Below, in pieces: positions 62,136-64,000 of a DNA stretch of 64,000 nt. Location of the stretch: positions 1,240,001 to 1,304,000 of the forward strand of contig NZ_JAMZMJ010000001.1 of the NCBI RefSeq assembly GCF_024714495.1, written 5' to 3'. The notes under the pieces were generated by a model. It was given only the letters and a program-made list of their open reading frames with translations, had not been told where the DNA came from and searched no databases. How positions within the stretch are numbered: position 1 is the first letter of the stretch; each line of letters begins with the position of its first letter. The translations under genes were made by a program, and so were the position numbers. This DNA comes from Marinoscillum pacificum. GTDB lineage: Bacteria > Bacteroidota > Bacteroidia > Cytophagales > Cyclobacteriaceae.

Positions 62136-63776
62136 TTAATCCACATTATCGTGTAGATACTTGTTGTTACCCAGTATCTGATTTTCGTCTGTTAAATTAA
62201 ATTTTGAAATGTTTCGCTCTGAACTATGAGGCACTTTCGAAAAAGTCACCTGCTTGCGCTCATACGCTGGCACATCAAATCTCTCTTTATAATTTTTGGT
62301 AGCAATCTCTTCGCGTTGAGTACCTTCCAGCATCTCTTCACGTTTTCTTCTTTGCTCCATCAATTCCATCTTTTTAGAGGCAGAATGACCTGCAGTAATG
62401 TTTTCGATAGAGAATGGATCGAAATGAGACTTCTGAGGCTCTACAGGAGTGTTCATCTCCTCTTCTTCCTCTACATCATCAAACACCTCGTAATCACTTC
62501 CTAAATCGAACTCAAACTCGTTCTCTTCTTCCTCATCCTCTTCTTCAACTGCCTTTCTGATCTCTCTTTTCAAAAAATCATAGCGCAATTCATCTTTCTC
62601 CTCTTCTTCCTCATCAGACTTCTGGTTTCTGATAGATGATTTGTACTCCTTCTCATCTTCTTCATCCTCATCTCGTCTGTTGTTGTTTGTTACATCAAAC
62701 AATTTGATTTGTCTAGAAGACTCCAAATCAAAAACTCTTTTGGTTTCAGTTGGAGAAGGCGTAGAAACAGATTCTGGCTTCTTAATTGGCTTAATCTCAT
62801 CGCTGTTATCAAAACCAGTTGCGATGACAGTTACACGAATGTTTTCACCAAGATTTGGATCTACACCGTGACCGAAGATCACCTCAGCTTCATCACCAGC
62901 AAATTCTTGCATGTAATCAGTGATATCTGCCAATTCATCCATTTGAAGCTCAGCATCCTCACCTGACATGATAGAAAGAAGGATTTTCTCAGCTCCTGTA
63001 ATGTTTTGATTGTTAAGCAAAGGAGAGTTCAATGCTTCTTCAGCAGCTCTTCTTGCCCTGTTTTCACCGTAAGTCTGTGCAGAGCCCATTACTGCAGCTC
63101 CAGCATTCTTCATTACGGTTTTAACATCTTCAAAATCGACGTTTACATAACCAGACACCGTAATGATCTCCGCAATGCCCTTAGCAGCAGTAGTCAAAAC
63201 GTTATCCGCTTGTGCGAATGCCTCTCTAATAGCCAGGTTACCGAAAATCTCGCGTAACTTATCATTCAAGATGACAAGTACCGTATCACAGTTTGCCTTC
63301 AGCTCAGCGATACCCTCGTTGGCAGCTTTCATCTTCTTACGACCTTCAAATACGAAGGGCGCAGTGACTATACCAACTGTCAGGATATCCATCTCTTTAG
63401 CTACCTCTGCGATAACTGGAGCGGCACCTGTACCAGTACCACCACCCATACCCGCAGTGATAAACACCATCTTGGTATCCTCAGAAAGCATTTCTCTGAT
63501 TTCTTCCTTAGACTCTAGTGCAGCGTGCTTTCCTTTTTCAGGATTCGCACCAGCTCCAAGCCCACTGGTAAGATTAACTCCCAGTTGCAATTTGTTAGGC
63601 ACTGGACTAGTTTCTAGTGCCTGAATGTCCGTATTACAAACTACGAACTCTACATCCTTGATCCCAAGGTTATACATGTGGTTGACAGCATTGCTGCCTC
63701 CTCCTCCAACACCTACTACCTTAATAATGGATTTGTGGTGTGAGGGTAAATCGAATTTGTACATATTTTCTGCCAT
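62136..63776 (-). CDS. ftsZ: Cell division protein FtsZ with long acidic linker
   Basis: This 546-residue tubulin-like GTPase forms the division ring. The GTP-binding part includes VGVGGGGSNAVNHM (about 21-34), the tubulin signature GMGGGTGTGAAPVI (about 110-123) and NNDKL-like ILNDKLREIFG with the T7 loop ADNVLTTAAKGIAEI. After about residue 340 a long linker rich in Glu/Asp/Lys follows, ending in a short C-terminal peptide with NKYLHDNVD that probably binds FtsA and other partners. I chose the ATG at 63776 because MAENMYKFDLPSH matches the family start; an upstream in-frame ATG adds 23 atypical residues. It follows ftsA after 87 nt. Confidence 0.95.
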   Translation of the reverse strand: MAENMYKFDLPSHHKSIIKVVGVGGGGSNAVNHMYNLGIKDVEFVVCNTDIQALETSPVPNKLQLGVNLTSGLGAGANPEKGKHAALESKEEIREMLSEDTKMVFITAGMGGGTGTGAAPVIAEVAKEMDILTVGIVTAPFVFEGRKKMKAANEGIAELKANCDTVLVILNDKLREIFGNLAIREAFAQADNVLTTAAKGIAEIITVSGYVNVDFEDVKTVMKNAGAAVMGSAQTYGENRARRAAEEALNSPLLNNQNITGAEKILLSIMSGEDAELQMDELADITDYMQEFAGDEAEVIFGHGVDPNLGENIRVTVIATGFDNSDEIKPIKKPESVSTPSPTETKRVFDLESSRQIKLFDVTNNNRRDEDEEDEKEYKSSIRNQKSDEEEEEKDELRYDFLKREIRKAVEEEDEEEENEFEFDLGSDYEVFDDVEEEEEMNTPVEPQKSHFDPFSIENITAGHSASKKMELMEQRRKREEMLEGTQREEIATKNYKERFDVPAYERKQVTFSKVPHSSERNISKFNLTDENQILGNNKYLHDNVD

Positions 63777-63863
63777 GACGTTTGGTTTTTTATGTAAATC
63801 CTCAGTTAAACAATTATTTAATTTTCGCTGGTGGCAAGCCTCCAACTATATCTTTATTACTTA

Positions 63864-64000
63864 TTAGTAGTCTTTTTCATCATCCAGGTCGTCGATAAGA
63901 AGACCCTTCGTTTTCTCTAATATGTTTTGGAAGAACTTCGCTCCTTGCTTAGAACCACCTTTTCTGTTGTTGTTTTTCAATGAAGCACGCTCATTGTATC
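63864..64000 (-). CDS. ftsA: Cell division protein FtsA, C-terminal fragment (cut by window edge)
   Basis: The last 44 codons of a minus-strand gene run into the window edge and end in two consecutive stop codons (TAA TAA). The readable C-terminus includes KQGAKFFQNILEKTKGLL and the acidic end IDDLDDEKDY. An amphipathic, membrane-binding C-terminal helix of this kind and the position just upstream of ftsZ indicate FtsA. The 5' part is outside the window, so the catalytic ATPase core cannot be checked. Confidence 0.8.
   Translation of the reverse strand, partial: YNERASLKNNNRKGGSKQGAKFFQNILEKTKGLLIDDLDDEKDY

Noticed and set aside
1-64000. CRISPR arrays, tRNA/rRNA genes, insertion sequences, prophage genes
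   Set aside because: I looked for spaced direct repeats, tRNA-like cloverleaf ends, transposase/integrase motifs and phage structural genes and saw none.

Overview
The window looks like a chromosomal segment of a marine-type Bacteroidota bacterium, most likely from the order Cytophagales. The evidence is gliding-motility-associated (type IX secretion, type B) C-terminal domains, TPR-type hybrid histidine kinases carrying AraC output domains, an N-acyl-ornithine transcarbamylase in place of ordinary OTCase, Bacteroidota-type promoters (TTTG, about 20 nt, TAnnTTTG), few Shine-Dalgarno sequences and moderately AT-rich DNA. No transposase, integrase, CRISPR array, rRNA or tRNA was recognised.

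Layout. 475-6828 (minus) is a compact arginine operon: GNAT acetyltransferase, argG, argC, proC, acyl-ornithine transcarbamylase, argB, argE. It has a probable structured leader, and a dyad-rich tail fills 1-474. A DUF502 membrane protein follows. The Na+-translocating NADH:quinone reductase genes nqrABCDE (minus) end in a strong terminator, with no nqrF. Upstream on the same strand lie ispH, cmk, a 49-residue lipoprotein and fabD, then a DCC-family protein and three tandem cell-surface proteins of about 930-950 residues that are mosaic copies of each other. The plus strand then carries sdhCAB, a large anchored protein, and (after a minus-strand MATE transporter) an orphan nucleotidyltransferase-fold protein whose catalytic acids appear lost. 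An M3 peptidase, an MscS channel and an MDR oxidoreductase follow.

38313-44099 (minus) is a tripartite RND efflux operon. 45180-47546 holds a BlaI-type repressor and an M56/TonB_C/CarboxypepD fusion, preceded by four palindromic operators placed on a consensus promoter and by a long leader hairpin. The next stretch is rich in signalling: an ExbB/MotA-like protein, a LytTR regulator, two TPR-kinase-receiver-AraC hybrids flanking tyrA and an aminotransferase, then a cystathionine gamma-synthase-type enzyme, a DinB-like protein and a hybrid PAS kinase. The window ends with a small unknown protein, a candidate structured RNA, a cluster of hairpins, ftsZ and the 3' end of ftsA.

Most genes are central metabolism, respiration and division. 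The least explained items are the degenerate nucleotidyltransferase, the mosaic surface proteins, the BlaI operator array with its fused M56 sensor, and several unclassified RNA-like elements (arginine leader, 45.3 kb hairpin, 56.8 kb terminator, 61.8-62.1 kb). Functions come from reading the sequence and from knowledge of the families; no database search was run.
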